A stretch of DNA of 64,000 bases from Deltaproteobacteria bacterium (lineage in GTDB: Bacteria > Myxococcota_A > UBA796 > SXON01). Of the stretch, positions 32,545 to 42,019 are shown in pieces. The notes under the pieces were generated by a model. That model did no database searches. It saw nothing but the letters and a program-made list of their open reading frames with translations, and was not told the origin of the DNA. The DNA lies in the NCBI GenBank assembly GCA_947490345.1, contig CANLGL010000002.1, positions 128,598-192,597 of the forward strand. The letters run 5' to 3'. Positions within the stretch are counted from its first letter, which is position 1. Each line of letters opens with the position of its first letter. The position numbers and the translations under genes are program-made.

Positions 32545-32991
32545 CTAGCCGGGCGACAGCCGGAACAGTTCCTGACCGAACTGCACCGGTTGCCCGTTGT
32601 CCACGAGGATCTCGGCCACGACGCCGTCAACGTCGGACTCGACCTGGTTCATCAGCTTCATCGCCTCGATGATGCAGACGACCTGACCCTTGCGTACCTT
32701 GTCGCCAACGCTGACGTACACTGGCACATCGGGGGAAGGGGCACGGTAGAACGTGCCCACGATCGGTGCGCGAACGACCTTCTGGTCGACGGCGCCGGCG
32801 CGCGCGGCAGCGGGCGCTGCTGCCGGGGCGCCAGACGCCAGTGAAGGGGCCATTTGGATGACCGGCGGGGCAGCCGCTGCGTAGCCGCCGAACTTTACGG
32901 TCAGCTCGACGCCTTCTTGTTTCCAGGTGAACTCGGCAACGCCCTGAGTTTTCATCAGGCGCACCATCTCACGCACTCCCTTCTGATCCAT
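32545..32991 (-). CDS. accB: Acetyl-CoA carboxylase biotin carboxyl carrier protein AccB
   Basis: Carries biotin on Lys112 of EAMKLMN within the C-terminal biotinyl domain (about 72-148). The N-terminal helix (VREMVRLMKTQGVAEF) and a flexible Ala/Pro-rich linker (about 38-68) are as in other BCCPs, and the thumb segment GTFYRAPSPDVPVYV is present. The order accB-accC is conserved; aroQ just upstream is also a frequent neighbour in bacteria. Confidence 0.97.
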   Translation of the reverse strand: MDQKGVREMVRLMKTQGVAEFTWKQEGVELTVKFGGYAAAAPPVIQMAPSLASGAPAAAPAAARAGAVDQKVVRAPIVGTFYRAPSPDVPVYVSVGDKVRKGQVVCIIEAMKLMNQVESDVDGVVAEILVDNGQPVQFGQELFRLSPG

Positions 32992-33014
32992 CCGGTCTCC
33001 GCGGCGCCGGGAGC

Positions 33015-33437
33015 CTAACCGAGTAGCCCGCGCAGGCCCAACTCGTACGAAGCCGGGCCGAAGCCGCTGACGACGCCCCGCGCGATGTCGGAGAGGTAGG
33101 AATGGCGGCGGAAGGGCTCGCGAGCATGGATGTTGCTGACGTGCACCTCGACAAAGGGTAGCCCGACTGCCAGGAGCGCGTCACGCAGAACCACCGAGGT
33201 GTGGGTGAGGCCTCCGGGATTGATGAGGATCGCGTCGGCATGACCGCGGGCTCCGTGAATGCGGTCCACGAGTACGCCCTCGTGATTGCTCTGCGCGCAC
33301 TCGATGGTTGCTCCGAGCTCGGTGGCGACGCGCAGAAGGAGCGCATCGACGTCGGCGAGTGTGGCGCTGCCGTACGTCTCGGGCTCGCGCTCGCCGAGCA
33401 GGTTCAGATTCGGACCGTGGAGCACGAGAATGCGCAT
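33015..33437 (-). CDS. aroQ: Type II 3-dehydroquinate dehydratase AroQ
   Basis: Converts 3-dehydroquinate to 3-dehydroshikimate by trans-elimination; it normally forms a dodecamer. [20 protein letters not shown] starts the protein, the catalytic Tyr is in PETYGS, and [31 protein letters not shown] and [17 protein letters not shown] carry the other active-site residues. Length 140 matches the family. ATG 33437 shares a base with the TPR gene stop. aroB and aroK lie nearby on the same strand. Confidence 0.97.
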   Translation of the reverse strand: MRILVLHGPNLNLLGEREPETYGSATLADVDALLLRVATELGATIECAQSNHEGVLVDRIHGARGHADAILINPGGLTHTSVVLRDALLAVGLPFVEVHVSNIHAREPFRRHSYLSDIARGVVSGFGPASYELGLRGLLG

Positions 33438-34129
33438 CAGTCGCTCCAATAGCCCCGTGCCCACGCCGGGAGGCCTGAGGGGGCCGGCCCCTCGTGGTCG
33501 TCGAGCAAGGCCCGAACGGCGTCGCCGTAGCCGGGCACTCGGTGGCGCGCGCGAGCCGGCTCGCGGGTGCCCGTGCTGCTGCCGTGGCCGTCCAGCGCCC
33601 GGGAAAGCTCGACCACCCGACTATGGGCACGGGTATCCCGGGGATTGGCGCCGAAGATCCGCTGCCACGCCCGAGTTGCGCGTGGATAATCGCCCCGGCC
33701 GGCCAGGCGGTCTGCCCACACCTCAGTGTCGAAGGGGTCGCTCCGGTCCCCGTGAAGGCGGCGGAGGGTCGGTCGGGCCCGCGCCAGCAAGGCCTGGACA
33801 ACCGGGTCACCAGGCGAGCTTAGCCGAAGCCGCTCCAACATCGACTCTGCCTCGCGAAAGCGCCCGTCCTCAACGAGTAGTCCGGCAAGCATCGCGCCGG
33901 CGGCGACGTTCTCAGGGTCGACCTGGGCCACTTCCTCAAGTACGCCCAAGGCCAACGCACGATTTCCGGACTCCAGGTGAATCCGGGCCAGAACCACCCT
34001 CGCCGGACCGTGCTCCGGGTGATGCCGGAGGCCAGATCGAATCGTCGCCAAGGCTTCGCCACGGTGCCCGTCCCGCCTGAGAAGCTCCGCCAAGGGGACA
34101 AACGCCAGGGAACGCGCGTCTTCACGCAC
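33437..34129 (-). CDS. Small TPR protein upstream of aroQ
   Basis: A 230-residue soluble protein with about three TPR units ([58 protein letters not shown]) and a basic, Pro-rich C-terminus. The start is GTG 34129. The frame continues upstream as a helical sequence resembling coding DNA (EAEIAQLRRR) but meets no ATG, GTG or TTG before the end of the lipoprotein gene at 34171, so the N-terminus is unsure. Function unknown; the one-base overlap with aroQ suggests cotranslation. Confidence 0.75.
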   Translation of the reverse strand: MREDARSLAFVPLAELLRRDGHRGEALATIRSGLRHHPEHGPARVVLARIHLESGNRALALGVLEEVAQVDPENVAAGAMLAGLLVEDGRFREAESMLERLRLSSPGDPVVQALLARARPTLRRLHGDRSDPFDTEVWADRLAGRGDYPRATRAWQRIFGANPRDTRAHSRVVELSRALDGHGSSTGTREPARARHRVPGYGDAVRALLDDHEGPAPSGLPAWARGYWSD

Positions 34130-34170
34130 GCGCCTCCGCAGCTGAGCGATCTCCGCCTCGGAGTTCGTGA

Positions 34171-34776
34171 CTACTTGCCCTCGGTCGAGGCGGAGCTGAC
34201 GATGAGCACCGTCTGATCGACCGACGTGCTCATCTCGATACCGAAGTCAGTGCCGCCGCCTGGGGTGCTGTCGAGGAAGAGGTAGAAGTCGACGATGCCG
34301 CGGTTGTCCGTGACGCCGCGAAGGTAGTTCGGCCGGTACGTGGCCGGGTCGCCGGTATCCGAAGCGAGCAGGAACTTCCCGGTCAGCTCGTAGTACTGGT
34401 TGTCCGCGTCGTTGAGGAAGACGTCGCAAAGCGCCTGGAACTCCTCGTCGCCGTTACCCTCGCTGCATTCCGTCAGGTAGTCGTCGACCTTGGTCACGGC
34501 CTTTTCGGGCAGCAGGTAGGTCCCCGACCAGTAGCTGTAGATTTCGACGACGATGTTCTCGAGCGGCAGGTTTCGCCCGTACTCGTCTTCGTGTTTTACA
34601 ATCGCCTGATTGTGATAGACGAGCCCGTAGCCGTCTTCTTCAGCCACCGCCGCGTTGTAGATGACCGTGAGCCCTTCTGTAGACGAACCGATCGTGGCGT
34701 CGTAGGGGGGATCAAACGGCCCTTCCGAGCACGCGTTCATGTTGAGCAGGGCAGCTTGGGCGAGCAGCAGAACCAT
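34171..34776 (-). CDS. Uncharacterised lipoprotein with beta-rich extracytoplasmic domain
   Basis: A 201-residue acidic protein. A short hydrophobic start ending LNMNAC (Cys16) suggests a lipoprotein, though the lipobox is not canonical. The mature part is rich in Tyr, Asp and Gly and looks like a beta-sandwich: ENIVVEIYSYWSGTYLLP, DNRGIVDFYLFLDS, TVLIVSSASTEG. It is next to a second lipoprotein (34795-35274) and may form a pair. No family recognised. Confidence 0.7.
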   Translation of the reverse strand: MVLLLAQAALLNMNACSEGPFDPPYDATIGSSTEGLTVIYNAAVAEEDGYGLVYHNQAIVKHEDEYGRNLPLENIVVEIYSYWSGTYLLPEKAVTKVDDYLTECSEGNGDEEFQALCDVFLNDADNQYYELTGKFLLASDTGDPATYRPNYLRGVTDNRGIVDFYLFLDSTPGGGTDFGIEMSTSVDQTVLIVSSASTEGK

Positions 34777-34794
34777 CGCAGAACCTCGGCTGGA

Positions 34795-35274
34795 TCAGTG
34801 TACCACAAGCGAATCGACGAATTCGATCTCGACGCTGGCTACATCGCCGCCGGCCGAGATGAAGATCGGCACGCTGGCTCCAGAATCCGGCGCCACGTCG
34901 ACGAACACGTCGAAGCTGATTCGGCCGGCGCTGGAAGAAACGAGCTCGAGCCAGGTGCAGTCTGTGGCGCCGCCGCCGCAAGGTCCCAGCTCGATCACCT
35001 CGTTGGTGCGCACGTCGAGCACCGCGGCGTCGGCCGTAAGTCCGGGCAGGCGCACCGAAGCGCCGTCCCACCCACTGAGCACGCTGACGCGAACACCCAC
35101 GGCCGGCGCGCCGTCGGGACCAATCACCACCGCCTCCATGGGAAAGCGACCACCGATGTCATCACTGTCGGCGTAGGCCTCGTCCCACAGCTCGGACGCG
35201 TCGGGCGGGGCCAGCACGATCGAGCCCGGCTCCGCATCGGGTGGGGCACATGCCAGCAAGAGCAGGGCAGTCAC
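34795..35274 (-). CDS. Uncharacterised lipoprotein with Ig-like beta domain
   Basis: A 159-residue protein starting on GTG 35274, which overlaps the aroB stop (GTGA). The signal MTALLLLAC (Cys9) is nearly identical to that of the lipoprotein at 2463. The mature part contains MEAVVIGPDGAPAVGVRVSV, the opening of an Ig-like or carboxypeptidase-regulatory-like beta fold, then two Cys close together (PCGGGATDC) and a final strand ASVEIEFVDSLVV. Function unknown. Being coupled to aroB is probably only an operon accident. Confidence 0.75.
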   Translation of the reverse strand: MTALLLLACAPPDAEPGSIVLAPPDASELWDEAYADSDDIGGRFPMEAVVIGPDGAPAVGVRVSVLSGWDGASVRLPGLTADAAVLDVRTNEVIELGPCGGGATDCTWLELVSSSAGRISFDVFVDVAPDSGASVPIFISAGGDVASVEIEFVDSLVVH

Positions 35275-36347
35275 TTGCGCACCCGGCCATGCTCTGCAAG
35301 GCGCACGAGGGCGGTGTCGGGAACGACGATCAAGCGCACATCTCCGGCGGACACAGGGATCACCAGCTTGACCATACCACGCTCCCGCTTCTTGTCGAAT
35401 CGCATGGCGGTCACCAGCTCCGCTGGGTCGAGGTCAGCGGGGAGTTCCGTGGCAAGTCCGAGTCCGGCCGCGGTGCGTTCGAGCTCGCGGACGAACGCTG
35501 GGCTGGTTCCTGCGAGCTCCTGTCCGAAGCGCGCCGCGGCGATCATGCCGATGCACACGGCCTCACCGTGGGACATCGCGCCGTAGCCAAGCGCGGCCTC
35601 GACCGCGTGGCCGAGGGTATGACCGAGGTTCAGGAGCACGCGGTCGCCAGCTTCGTAGGGGTCGGCCTCGACCAGCCGGGCCTTGACGGCCACCGAGAGC
35701 GCCACGGCATCGGCCGCGCGGTTTTCATCGTCGCCCCCGAGCTCGCTCGCGCCCGCGTTGACACCGGCGAAGGCGCCGGGCCCGTCCAGCACTGCATGTT
35801 TGAGGACCTCGCCCAAGCCGCACCGCCTCTCCCGCACCGGTAGGGTCCGGTGGGTGTGCAGCGCCGTCCAAACGAGCTTCGGCTGGTGGAACGCGCCGAC
35901 GAGGTTCTTCCCCTCGGGGGTATTTACACCGGTCTTTCCCCCCACTGACGCGTCCACCGCGGCGAGCAGCGTGGTTGGAACCTGCACCAGGGGCAGCCCG
36001 CGGAGCACGGTGGCCGCCGCGAAGCCCGCGAGGTCCCCGATGACCCCGCCCCCGAACGCGATGACTGCAGTGTTGCGATCGACGCGGTGGACGAGCAACG
36101 CGGAGACGAGGAACCGCCAGGTGTCGAGGTTCTTATGTGCCTCGCCATCGGGCAGCTCAATCCAGTGGGGCGCCACCTGCTGCAACTCTGCTGCGAGCGC
36201 CGCACCGTGCAGCGTACGGACCGTCGGGTTGGTCACGATGACGGCGCGGTCGATGCCTAGGGTGGCGAGCGCCCCGGCCAGCCCCCGGAAGTCTGAGGCA
36301 ATCTCCACCGTGTAGCCAAGCGCCAGGTGGATGCTGCGAATCAGCAT
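35271..36347 (-). CDS. aroB: 3-dehydroquinate synthase AroB
   Basis: Second step of the shikimate pathway: DAHP to 3-dehydroquinate, NAD and metal dependent. Motifs are PDGEAHKNLDTW, AFGGGVIGDLAGFAAAT, VQVPTTLLAAVDASVGGKTG and the metal-binding LNLGHTLGHAVEA; MSHGEAVCIGM is also present. Length 358 is usual. The start overlaps aroK by seven bases. Its place behind pilM-Q and aroK repeats the widely conserved pilMNOPQ-aroKB order. Confidence 0.97.
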   Translation of the reverse strand: MLIRSIHLALGYTVEIASDFRGLAGALATLGIDRAVIVTNPTVRTLHGAALAAELQQVAPHWIELPDGEAHKNLDTWRFLVSALLVHRVDRNTAVIAFGGGVIGDLAGFAAATVLRGLPLVQVPTTLLAAVDASVGGKTGVNTPEGKNLVGAFHQPKLVWTALHTHRTLPVRERRCGLGEVLKHAVLDGPGAFAGVNAGASELGGDDENRAADAVALSVAVKARLVEADPYEAGDRVLLNLGHTLGHAVEAALGYGAMSHGEAVCIGMIAAARFGQELAGTSPAFVRELERTAAGLGLATELPADLDPAELVTAMRFDKKRERGMVKLVIPVSAGDVRLIVVPDTALVRLAEHGRVRK

Positions 36348-36793
36348 CGGGCCCGCACCGCATCGACGACGTCAGCAATGTTCAGTCCGTCAGTCCAGAT
36401 CGGGTCGCCGTACTGCGCCCACGTCGCGCGCCGCGCCTCCAGGAGCTCCCGCCATCGGCCCGACAGCGGTCTCCCCTCGGTGGTGAGTCGCGACGCGAGC
36501 GTCGCTTCAGATGCCATGAGGACCAGAACGTTCCATTCGCTCAACAGGGCGCGGTTCTCCTGAACCTGAAGCGTCCCGCCGCCGAGAGCGAGCACTCCTT
36601 CGGCGCGCGCGAGCCTCTCCAGCGCGGCGTGTTCCGCCCGCCGGAACGCTGGCTCGCCGCCCCCGGCAAAAAGCGCTGGGATGTCGCCGACCTCGACGTC
36701 GAGATCGTGAGCCGTGGCGCCGAAATACGCCGCCAACCCGCGCGAAACCGTGCTCTTGCCAACGCCCATCGGGCCGCCCAGGGCGACCCTCAT
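36341..36793 (-). CDS. aroK: Shikimate kinase AroK
   Basis: Phosphorylates shikimate at the 3-hydroxyl with ATP. The P-loop is GGPMGVGKSTVSRGLA (about 6-21); DLDVEVGDIPALF binds shikimate and Mg, EPAFRRAEHAALERL carries the shikimate-binding Arg, and LALGGGTL is the conserved glycine strand. The lid Arg lies in GRPLSGRW. Length 150 is slightly short. It begins three bases after the pilQ stop, continuing the pil operon. Confidence 0.95.
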   Translation of the reverse strand: MRVALGGPMGVGKSTVSRGLAAYFGATAHDLDVEVGDIPALFAGGGEPAFRRAEHAALERLARAEGVLALGGGTLQVQENRALLSEWNVLVLMASEATLASRLTTEGRPLSGRWRELLEARRATWAQYGDPIWTDGLNIADVVDAVRARC

Positions 36794-36796
36794 GGA

Positions 36797-39076
36797 CTAC
36801 TCGCTCACGATCCGCGGCGTGATGAACACCAGCATTTCGTTCTGCTTGGTCTGCGAAGCGGAGTTCTTGAAGAGGTAGCCGATCAGCGGAATCGAGCCGA
36901 GGCCCGGTACGCGCTCCTGGCTCCAAGACTCTTCCGTCGCGTAGACCCCGCCGAGCACAGCCGTGTCGCCATCGGCGACGAGGACTCGGGTTTCGAGCTC
37001 CTTTTTCGCGATCGCAGGGCGCCCTTGGACCGTGCGGCTGAAGTCCGCGCGGTTGTTCTTGATCTTCACCTCCATCGCCACGTTTCCGTCGGTGGTGATG
37101 TGCGGAGTGACGTCGAATTGGAGCACCGCGTCGACGAGCTGCACCTGGGTGCCACCGTTGCTGACGGTCTCGAAGGGGATGGCTTCACCCTGCTTGACCG
37201 TCGCGGTGGCGTTGTCCATCACGTTGACCCGAGGACTCGAAACGACACGCCCCCAGCCCTCGGTCTCCAACGCGCTGAGTCGCGCATCGAGGTCGATCAA
37301 CCCCGGAATGCTCCCGAGGGAGAAGGCCAGCGCGCCGGAGGAGCCACCGGTGGTGCCGAGGTCGACAAGCAGGCTATCGTTACCGGGAGAGTAGAACTGG
37401 GACGCGCCGGCCCGGGTGAGGCCGCCGGAAACACCGATTGCGTTGGGGAAGAACGCCCCGGTCTGGTAGCCGGTCGCGCCGGAAGCATCGACGTTGCTTC
37501 CCCACTGGATGCCGAGCTGGTGCACCTTGCTGCTGGTGGCCTCGACGAAGCGTGCTTCGATCGAGACGGCCCGGTTGGCACGGTCCACGCGCTTGAGCAA
37601 CTCGCGCATCATCGCGATGCTCTCGCGCACGTCTTTGATGATGAGCTGGTTGGAGCGCTCATCGATCTGAATCGTGCCGCGCTCGCTCAAGAGCTCCTTG
37701 AGCTGTTCAGAGACCTCCTTGGCGTTGGCGTAGTTCAGCGGCGCCACGTAGATCTCGAGGGGCTGCAGCAAGTCCTCGGACTTCTTCTTCTCCAGCGCAG
37801 CCTGCTGCTCGGCCTTCATCGTCTCGATCGGCGCGACGCGGATGATGTTGCCGAAGCGCTGGGCGGAAAGGCCCTTCGCCTGAAGGATCGACGCCAAGGC
37901 TTGATCCCACGGCACGTCCTTGAGGCGCACGGTGACGGTGCCCTTGACGTCGTCGCTGGACACGATGTTCAGGTCGGCGGTGTCGGCGATGAAGCGGAAG
38001 ACCGTGTGGATATCCGCGTCCTGAAGGTCGATGCTCATCCGCCGCCCGCGATACCGCGCTGACGAAGCGCCCGGGGCGTCGTCCGCGAAGGACAAGGAGT
38101 TGGCATCGGCCGAGCCAGACCCCGCCCCGAACTGGGCTTGAGGATCTTCGGTGCGCCCGCTTGCGCCGATGAGCACTTCGGTACCGGAGGCGTTGCCGAT
38201 TGGGGCCGATTCGTTGGTGCCCGGCGCCGAAGGAGCGGCTTCGGCGCTCTTCTGAACCTGCTCGGTGCGCGCGCGCATCATGCTGTCGGGATTGGTGACC
38301 TCGACGATGTAGAGGGCGCCGTCCCGTTTGACCTGGTACTCGACGGATTCCCGCAGCGTGATTTCGACGCGCGTTCCTGCCCGCGTGGGCCGAGCGTGCA
38401 CCGCGCTGACGGGACTGAAGAATCGGCTGCTGTCGATCTCTCTCGCCAAGGAGTCCGGCATCCTGGCGCCAGGAAGGTCGATCACGATGAGGCGGGAGCT
38501 GGGCTGAGACACCGCCGGCTCTACCGACTGCAAGCCCATGACGACGCGGCTGTGCGACTCGTCGAACGCGAAGTCCAGCGTCGTCAGCGCGGCGCCGTCG
38601 ATGGCGGCTGCGGGACCACTGAGTCTCCCGTTCCCGAGGGCGCTGGCGAGGGGATCCGCCTCGGCACCTGGAACGAGGGACACGACCAGGTCGGTCCCGT
38701 CTTGACGGAGCTCATGCGTGAACGGTCCGGTCAGGAAAAGTGTGAGTCGCACGACGTCGGACCCGTCGTTGAACGTCGACAGCTCGCCTCGGCTGACCAT
38801 GCCCGCGCCAGACACGGCTGCGCCTTCGGCGAGCGTGCTTGCAGGGAAGTCGATCACCAGTCGGTCCGGACCCGTCGCCTTGAAGGCGCTGTAGGCGGGA
38901 TTCTCGCCGCTGAGGGGAATGCGAACTTCCGTCCGCTCCGCTCCTCCAGTCACCGAGGCACCACCGACGGTCGTCGGCGTCGCCGCGAGAGCGGGACTTC
39001 CCGCCAGGGCCACAAAGCACAGCACGCCGAACAGCACGCGTGGCCGCATCATCACTCCGTTGAGTTTGGTCTTCAC
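36797..39076 (-). CDS. pilQ: Type IV pilus outer-membrane secretin PilQ
   Basis: Forms the outer-membrane ring for the pilus. A signal peptide ends SPALA, followed by two beta-domain regions of AMIN type (about 35-260) that hold peptidoglycan, the STN-like segment ISIDLQDADIHTVFRFIADT (DADIHTVFRFIADT here), the secretin N-domain (LNYANAKEVSEQLKELLSER) and the C-terminal secretin core with VVSSPRVNVMDNATATVKQG and LLVFITPRIV-like end (EMLVFITPRIVSE). Length 759 fits PilQ. GTG 39076 overlaps pilP; ATG 39052 is an alternative giving a cleaner signal. Confidence 0.96.
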   Translation of the reverse strand: MKTKLNGVMMRPRVLFGVLCFVALAGSPALAATPTTVGGASVTGGAERTEVRIPLSGENPAYSAFKATGPDRLVIDFPASTLAEGAAVSGAGMVSRGELSTFNDGSDVVRLTLFLTGPFTHELRQDGTDLVVSLVPGAEADPLASALGNGRLSGPAAAIDGAALTTLDFAFDESHSRVVMGLQSVEPAVSQPSSRLIVIDLPGARMPDSLAREIDSSRFFSPVSAVHARPTRAGTRVEITLRESVEYQVKRDGALYIVEVTNPDSMMRARTEQVQKSAEAAPSAPGTNESAPIGNASGTEVLIGASGRTEDPQAQFGAGSGSADANSLSFADDAPGASSARYRGRRMSIDLQDADIHTVFRFIADTADLNIVSSDDVKGTVTVRLKDVPWDQALASILQAKGLSAQRFGNIIRVAPIETMKAEQQAALEKKKSEDLLQPLEIYVAPLNYANAKEVSEQLKELLSERGTIQIDERSNQLIIKDVRESIAMMRELLKRVDRANRAVSIEARFVEATSSKVHQLGIQWGSNVDASGATGYQTGAFFPNAIGVSGGLTRAGASQFYSPGNDSLLVDLGTTGGSSGALAFSLGSIPGLIDLDARLSALETEGWGRVVSSPRVNVMDNATATVKQGEAIPFETVSNGGTQVQLVDAVLQFDVTPHITTDGNVAMEVKIKNNRADFSRTVQGRPAIAKKELETRVLVADGDTAVLGGVYATEESWSQERVPGLGSIPLIGYLFKNSASQTKQNEMLVFITPRIVSE

Positions 39077-39552
39077 TTTTTCACCACGCCGCCGAAGCGG
39101 ATGGTCACAGGATTCACGACAAGTTCGCCATCGAGCATTCGGTATTCCTCGGTGACGACGATTCCATCCTCGGAAATCGCCGTGACCTTGCCCCAGTTGC
39201 GACCGACGTAGGTGCCGTGGCGCACGACGTGACCGATCCCCTCGGGGTCGATCACCAGGGCGCGGGGGGCCTCGATGTTCCAGATCACGCCGGTGAGCAG
39301 GAAACGATCGGTCTCCCAGCGTTGCAGCGGTGGCGCGTCCGGCGAGACCTCATCGGGGCCGCGCTGCTTGGCCAGGAACGAGCTGAAGGGGTCGCGCTTT
39401 CCGGCTGGGTTGTAGAACCACTCTTCCGCGCCATCGTCGCCGGCCACCCGCGGTGCGGGCGGCGCCTTTTTCTCAGCGGGCTTCGCGGTCGGCGCGTCGA
39501 GCGACTCACCACATCCGTAAGCCAAGAACATCAGGAGTGCGGCGGCCCTCAT
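39073..39552 (-). CDS. pilP: Type IV pilus inner-membrane lipoprotein PilP
   Basis: Links the PilMNO platform to the PilQ secretin. The signal MRAAALLMFLAYGC ends at Cys14, and a Pro/Lys-rich linker is followed by the PilP domain: FYNPAGKRDPFSSFLA, the family's most conserved stretch, then LTGVIWNIEAPRALVIDPEG and the VRHGTYVGRNWGKVTAISED end. Length 159. It overlaps pilO and pilQ by 4 bases each. Confidence 0.95.
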   Translation of the reverse strand: MRAAALLMFLAYGCGESLDAPTAKPAEKKAPPAPRVAGDDGAEEWFYNPAGKRDPFSSFLAKQRGPDEVSPDAPPLQRWETDRFLLTGVIWNIEAPRALVIDPEGIGHVVRHGTYVGRNWGKVTAISEDGIVVTEEYRMLDGELVVNPVTIRFGGVVKK

Positions 39553-40181
39553 TCGGCACCCCCACCCTTTTTCTTCTTCGCTTCCTTGGACTTGGCGGCG
39601 CTTTCGATCTCGGCTTCGGTCAGGAACCGGTAGGTCACCACCTTGCCCTCGATGGTGAGCGACGTCTCCGATCCCGCCTCTTTGGGGTTGCTCATCTCGA
39701 TGTCCTCGACCGACACGATGCGGCCCATCTTCCCGACCCGGTCGAAGAAGATGGCCACCTCATGGAAGCTTCCCTCCATCGCGACCTGGACTGGGACGTC
39801 GGCGTAGTACTCGTGCTTGACTTCCGGCAGCGGCTGGAACTTTCTGACCTCAAGGCCAGACTTCCGCGCAAGCGCGTCGATCTCGCTGAGCAGGCCCGGA
39901 ATCTCCCGATCGTTCGGCAGCTCCTTGAGCGCCTGTTTCAGGTCGGCCTGGAGCTGTTCGAGCTCCGCCTCGAACTGACCTTTGTTCTCGGCCCGCGCGC
40001 GGACCTCGTCTCGTTTCTTGGTCAACTCCTCCCGCGTCCTGGTGCCGCTTGCGATCGATTCCACCGTGGGCCCGATGAGCGCGAAGAAGAGCGCGATCAC
40101 CAGGACGAGGTAGCCGAGGCCGTAGACGATGACGCGCTGGGAGCGCGGAAGTTTGCCGAGGCGGTCGAGGAGCTGACTCAT
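39549..40181 (-). CDS. pilO: Type IV pilus alignment subcomplex protein PilO
   Basis: A bitopic inner-membrane protein that dimerises with PilN. One helix (about 20-38, VYGLGYLVLVIALFFALIG) is followed by a periplasmic coiled coil (RDEVRARAENKGQFEAELEQ) and a ferredoxin-like fold (VKHEYYADVPVQVAMEGSFH). The C-terminus is unusually Lys/Glu-rich. Length 210. ATGA-type overlaps tie it to pilN and pilP. Confidence 0.95.
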   Translation of the reverse strand: MSQLLDRLGKLPRSQRVIVYGLGYLVLVIALFFALIGPTVESIASGTRTREELTKKRDEVRARAENKGQFEAELEQLQADLKQALKELPNDREIPGLLSEIDALARKSGLEVRKFQPLPEVKHEYYADVPVQVAMEGSFHEVAIFFDRVGKMGRIVSVEDIEMSNPKEAGSETSLTIEGKVVTYRFLTEAEIESAAKSKEAKKKKGGGAE

Positions 40182-40930
40182 GGGGTGGCCGCTCCCGCGG
40201 GCATCGCGCTGGCACCATCAATGCTGGCAGGTGCCGCCGGAGCAGGGACTGCTTCCGGAACGGCGGCCGGCGCGGGGTCTACCGGGGCGGACGCGCCGGT
40301 TGGGGCTGCGCCAGCCGGGGGTGCCCCCGGGGCGGGTGGTGCGGGGGCCACGGCTGGGGCGGCTTCGGGCTTTTCGCCGGCCTCCAGGAGGTGCGCGGTA
40401 AGGGAGAACTCTTTGAGCAGCACCGAGCTGGACTTGTCCTTGGCCTCGTATGCCTCGATGTTCTGGAGGTACACCTGCTCGAAGTAGTCGCTCGCTTCGA
40501 GGGCGCGGAGGAACTGACTGATCACCTCGTTGCTGACCGCAAGACCGCCGAACTCCAAGTTGCCAGCGTGTTCGTTAAGCGTGAGCATCTGCAGCTTTTC
40601 AGGTGCGGCCAGCGCCAACTCGTCCAGCATGTGCGCGGGACCAGTCTTGCGTTCGCGTAGCGTGGCGATCACGGAGAGCTTCCGTTCCAACTCGGCCTTC
40701 GCGGCTTCCATCGCGTCGACGTCATCAGCCTCTTTCTTCAGTCGGGTGATGTCAGCGTTTAGGGCGGTGTTTTCTGCCGCAAGGCCGCTGTCGCGGATGC
40801 TGAGCCCGGCCCAGACGAAGAGGCAGCCCCCGGCAACCACCGCGCCGAGCAGCCCGGCGAGCAGCGTCTCGCGCCTGAGCGCCTCCGCCTTCCGCGTCTG
40901 CCGGATGGGAAGTAGGTTTATCTTGATCAT
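40178..40930 (-). CDS. pilN: Type IV pilus alignment subcomplex protein PilN
   Basis: Begins MIKINLLP; the INLLP peptide (4-8) is the short cytoplasmic motif that docks into PilM. One membrane helix (about 26-46) and a periplasmic coiled coil plus ferredoxin-like fold follow. A feature not found in typical PilN is the Ala/Pro-rich low-complexity tail (about 190-250), which may extend through the periplasm. It overlaps pilM and pilO by 4 bases. Confidence 0.95.
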   Translation of the reverse strand: MIKINLLPIRQTRKAEALRRETLLAGLLGAVVAGGCLFVWAGLSIRDSGLAAENTALNADITRLKKEADDVDAMEAAKAELERKLSVIATLRERKTGPAHMLDELALAAPEKLQMLTLNEHAGNLEFGGLAVSNEVISQFLRALEASDYFEQVYLQNIEAYEAKDKSSSVLLKEFSLTAHLLEAGEKPEAAPAVAPAPPAPGAPPAGAAPTGASAPVDPAPAAVPEAVPAPAAPASIDGASAMPAGAATP

Positions 40931-42003
40931 TTGTCGTCCCCCCGCCGGAGGCCGAGGCCCACGGCGATGGCGGCCTGGCCAGCGACATCTTGAAGGAAGC
41001 GCGGATTGAAGGCCCGCTCGTCAACCGAGATGCGGCGAAATGGATCGACGAGGGTGACGGTGGCGTTGGTTGCGCGTTCGATGGCGTGGGCCAGCCCTGG
41101 CGTGCCAGCGGCGCCGCCAGAAAGGTAGACGCCAGAGAGACCCACCCCGCCGGATGTCGACAAGAAGAAGTCCAGAGAGCGGTGAACCTCGGTCGCAATG
41201 TTGTCGGAGACGCCGGTCAGCACCCGCTCAACTTCTTCCGGCACAACGGCCGAACGGTCGCGCTCATTGCCGCCGACCTTCAGGGCTTCGGCCTCTTCGA
41301 AGCTGACGTTGAGCGAGCGTTGGATCTCTTCGGTGTAGACCCGGCCGCCCAGACCGACGTCCCGTGTGAATGCGCTGCTGCCGCCGCGAAGGACGTTGAT
41401 GTTCACAGTTGCGGCGCCCACGTTGACCAGCGCGACGGGGTCAGGCCCGACGTCGTAGTTGAGCGCGAACATGTTCTCGAGCGCGAACGCGGCCACATCG
41501 ATGACCGCTGGTCGAAGACCCGCTTCGATCAGCAAGGCGCTGTACTCGTTGATGAGATCCTTGCGCGCGGCGACGAGCAGAACCTCCATGTGCCCGGCCT
41601 CGTCGGCCCGCTGGCTGAGGATGTGCACGTCGATGTTGACGTCGTTGACGTCGAACGGAATGTACTGCTCTGCCTCCCAGGTGATCGACTCCTCCAGCTC
41701 ATCTCGCGACATTTGCGGCAATGAAATTCGCTTGATGATGACGGAGTTGCCGGAGACCGCGACGCAGGCATCGCGCGTCTTGACCTTGTGGCGCGCGAGC
41801 AGCTCGCGGATCGCCGAAACGATCGCGCCGGTGTTCATGAAGGCACCGTCTACGACGGCCTCTGGCGGAAGCGGCGCGATACCGAAGTGTTTGAGTCGGT
41901 ATTTTCCCGGCTTTTCCGTGTCCAGTTCGAGCATCTTGACATGGCTGGAACCGATGTCGAGCGCGACAGCGCTGCGTGGGCGTGCGAGCAGAGCCAAGTC
42001 CAT
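40927..42003 (-). CDS. pilM: Type IV pilus assembly ATPase-like protein PilM
   Basis: Cytoplasmic actin-like (FtsA/MreB fold) protein that binds ATP and the N-terminal peptide of PilN. The first phosphate loop is VALDIGSSHVKMLEL; later motifs are ALVNVGAATVNINVLRGG (phosphate 2) and VYLSGGAAGTPGLA (adenosine). Length 358 is normal. It is the promoter-proximal gene of pilMNOPQ-aroKB; a sigma-70-like promoter lies just upstream, and the next gene is divergent. Confidence 0.96.
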   Translation of the reverse strand: MDLALLARPRSAVALDIGSSHVKMLELDTEKPGKYRLKHFGIAPLPPEAVVDGAFMNTGAIVSAIRELLARHKVKTRDACVAVSGNSVIIKRISLPQMSRDELEESITWEAEQYIPFDVNDVNIDVHILSQRADEAGHMEVLLVAARKDLINEYSALLIEAGLRPAVIDVAAFALENMFALNYDVGPDPVALVNVGAATVNINVLRGGSSAFTRDVGLGGRVYTEEIQRSLNVSFEEAEALKVGGNERDRSAVVPEEVERVLTGVSDNIATEVHRSLDFFLSTSGGVGLSGVYLSGGAAGTPGLAHAIERATNATVTLVDPFRRISVDERAFNPRFLQDVAGQAAIAVGLGLRRGDDK

Positions 42004-42019
42004 CCTGCGGAGCGCGACA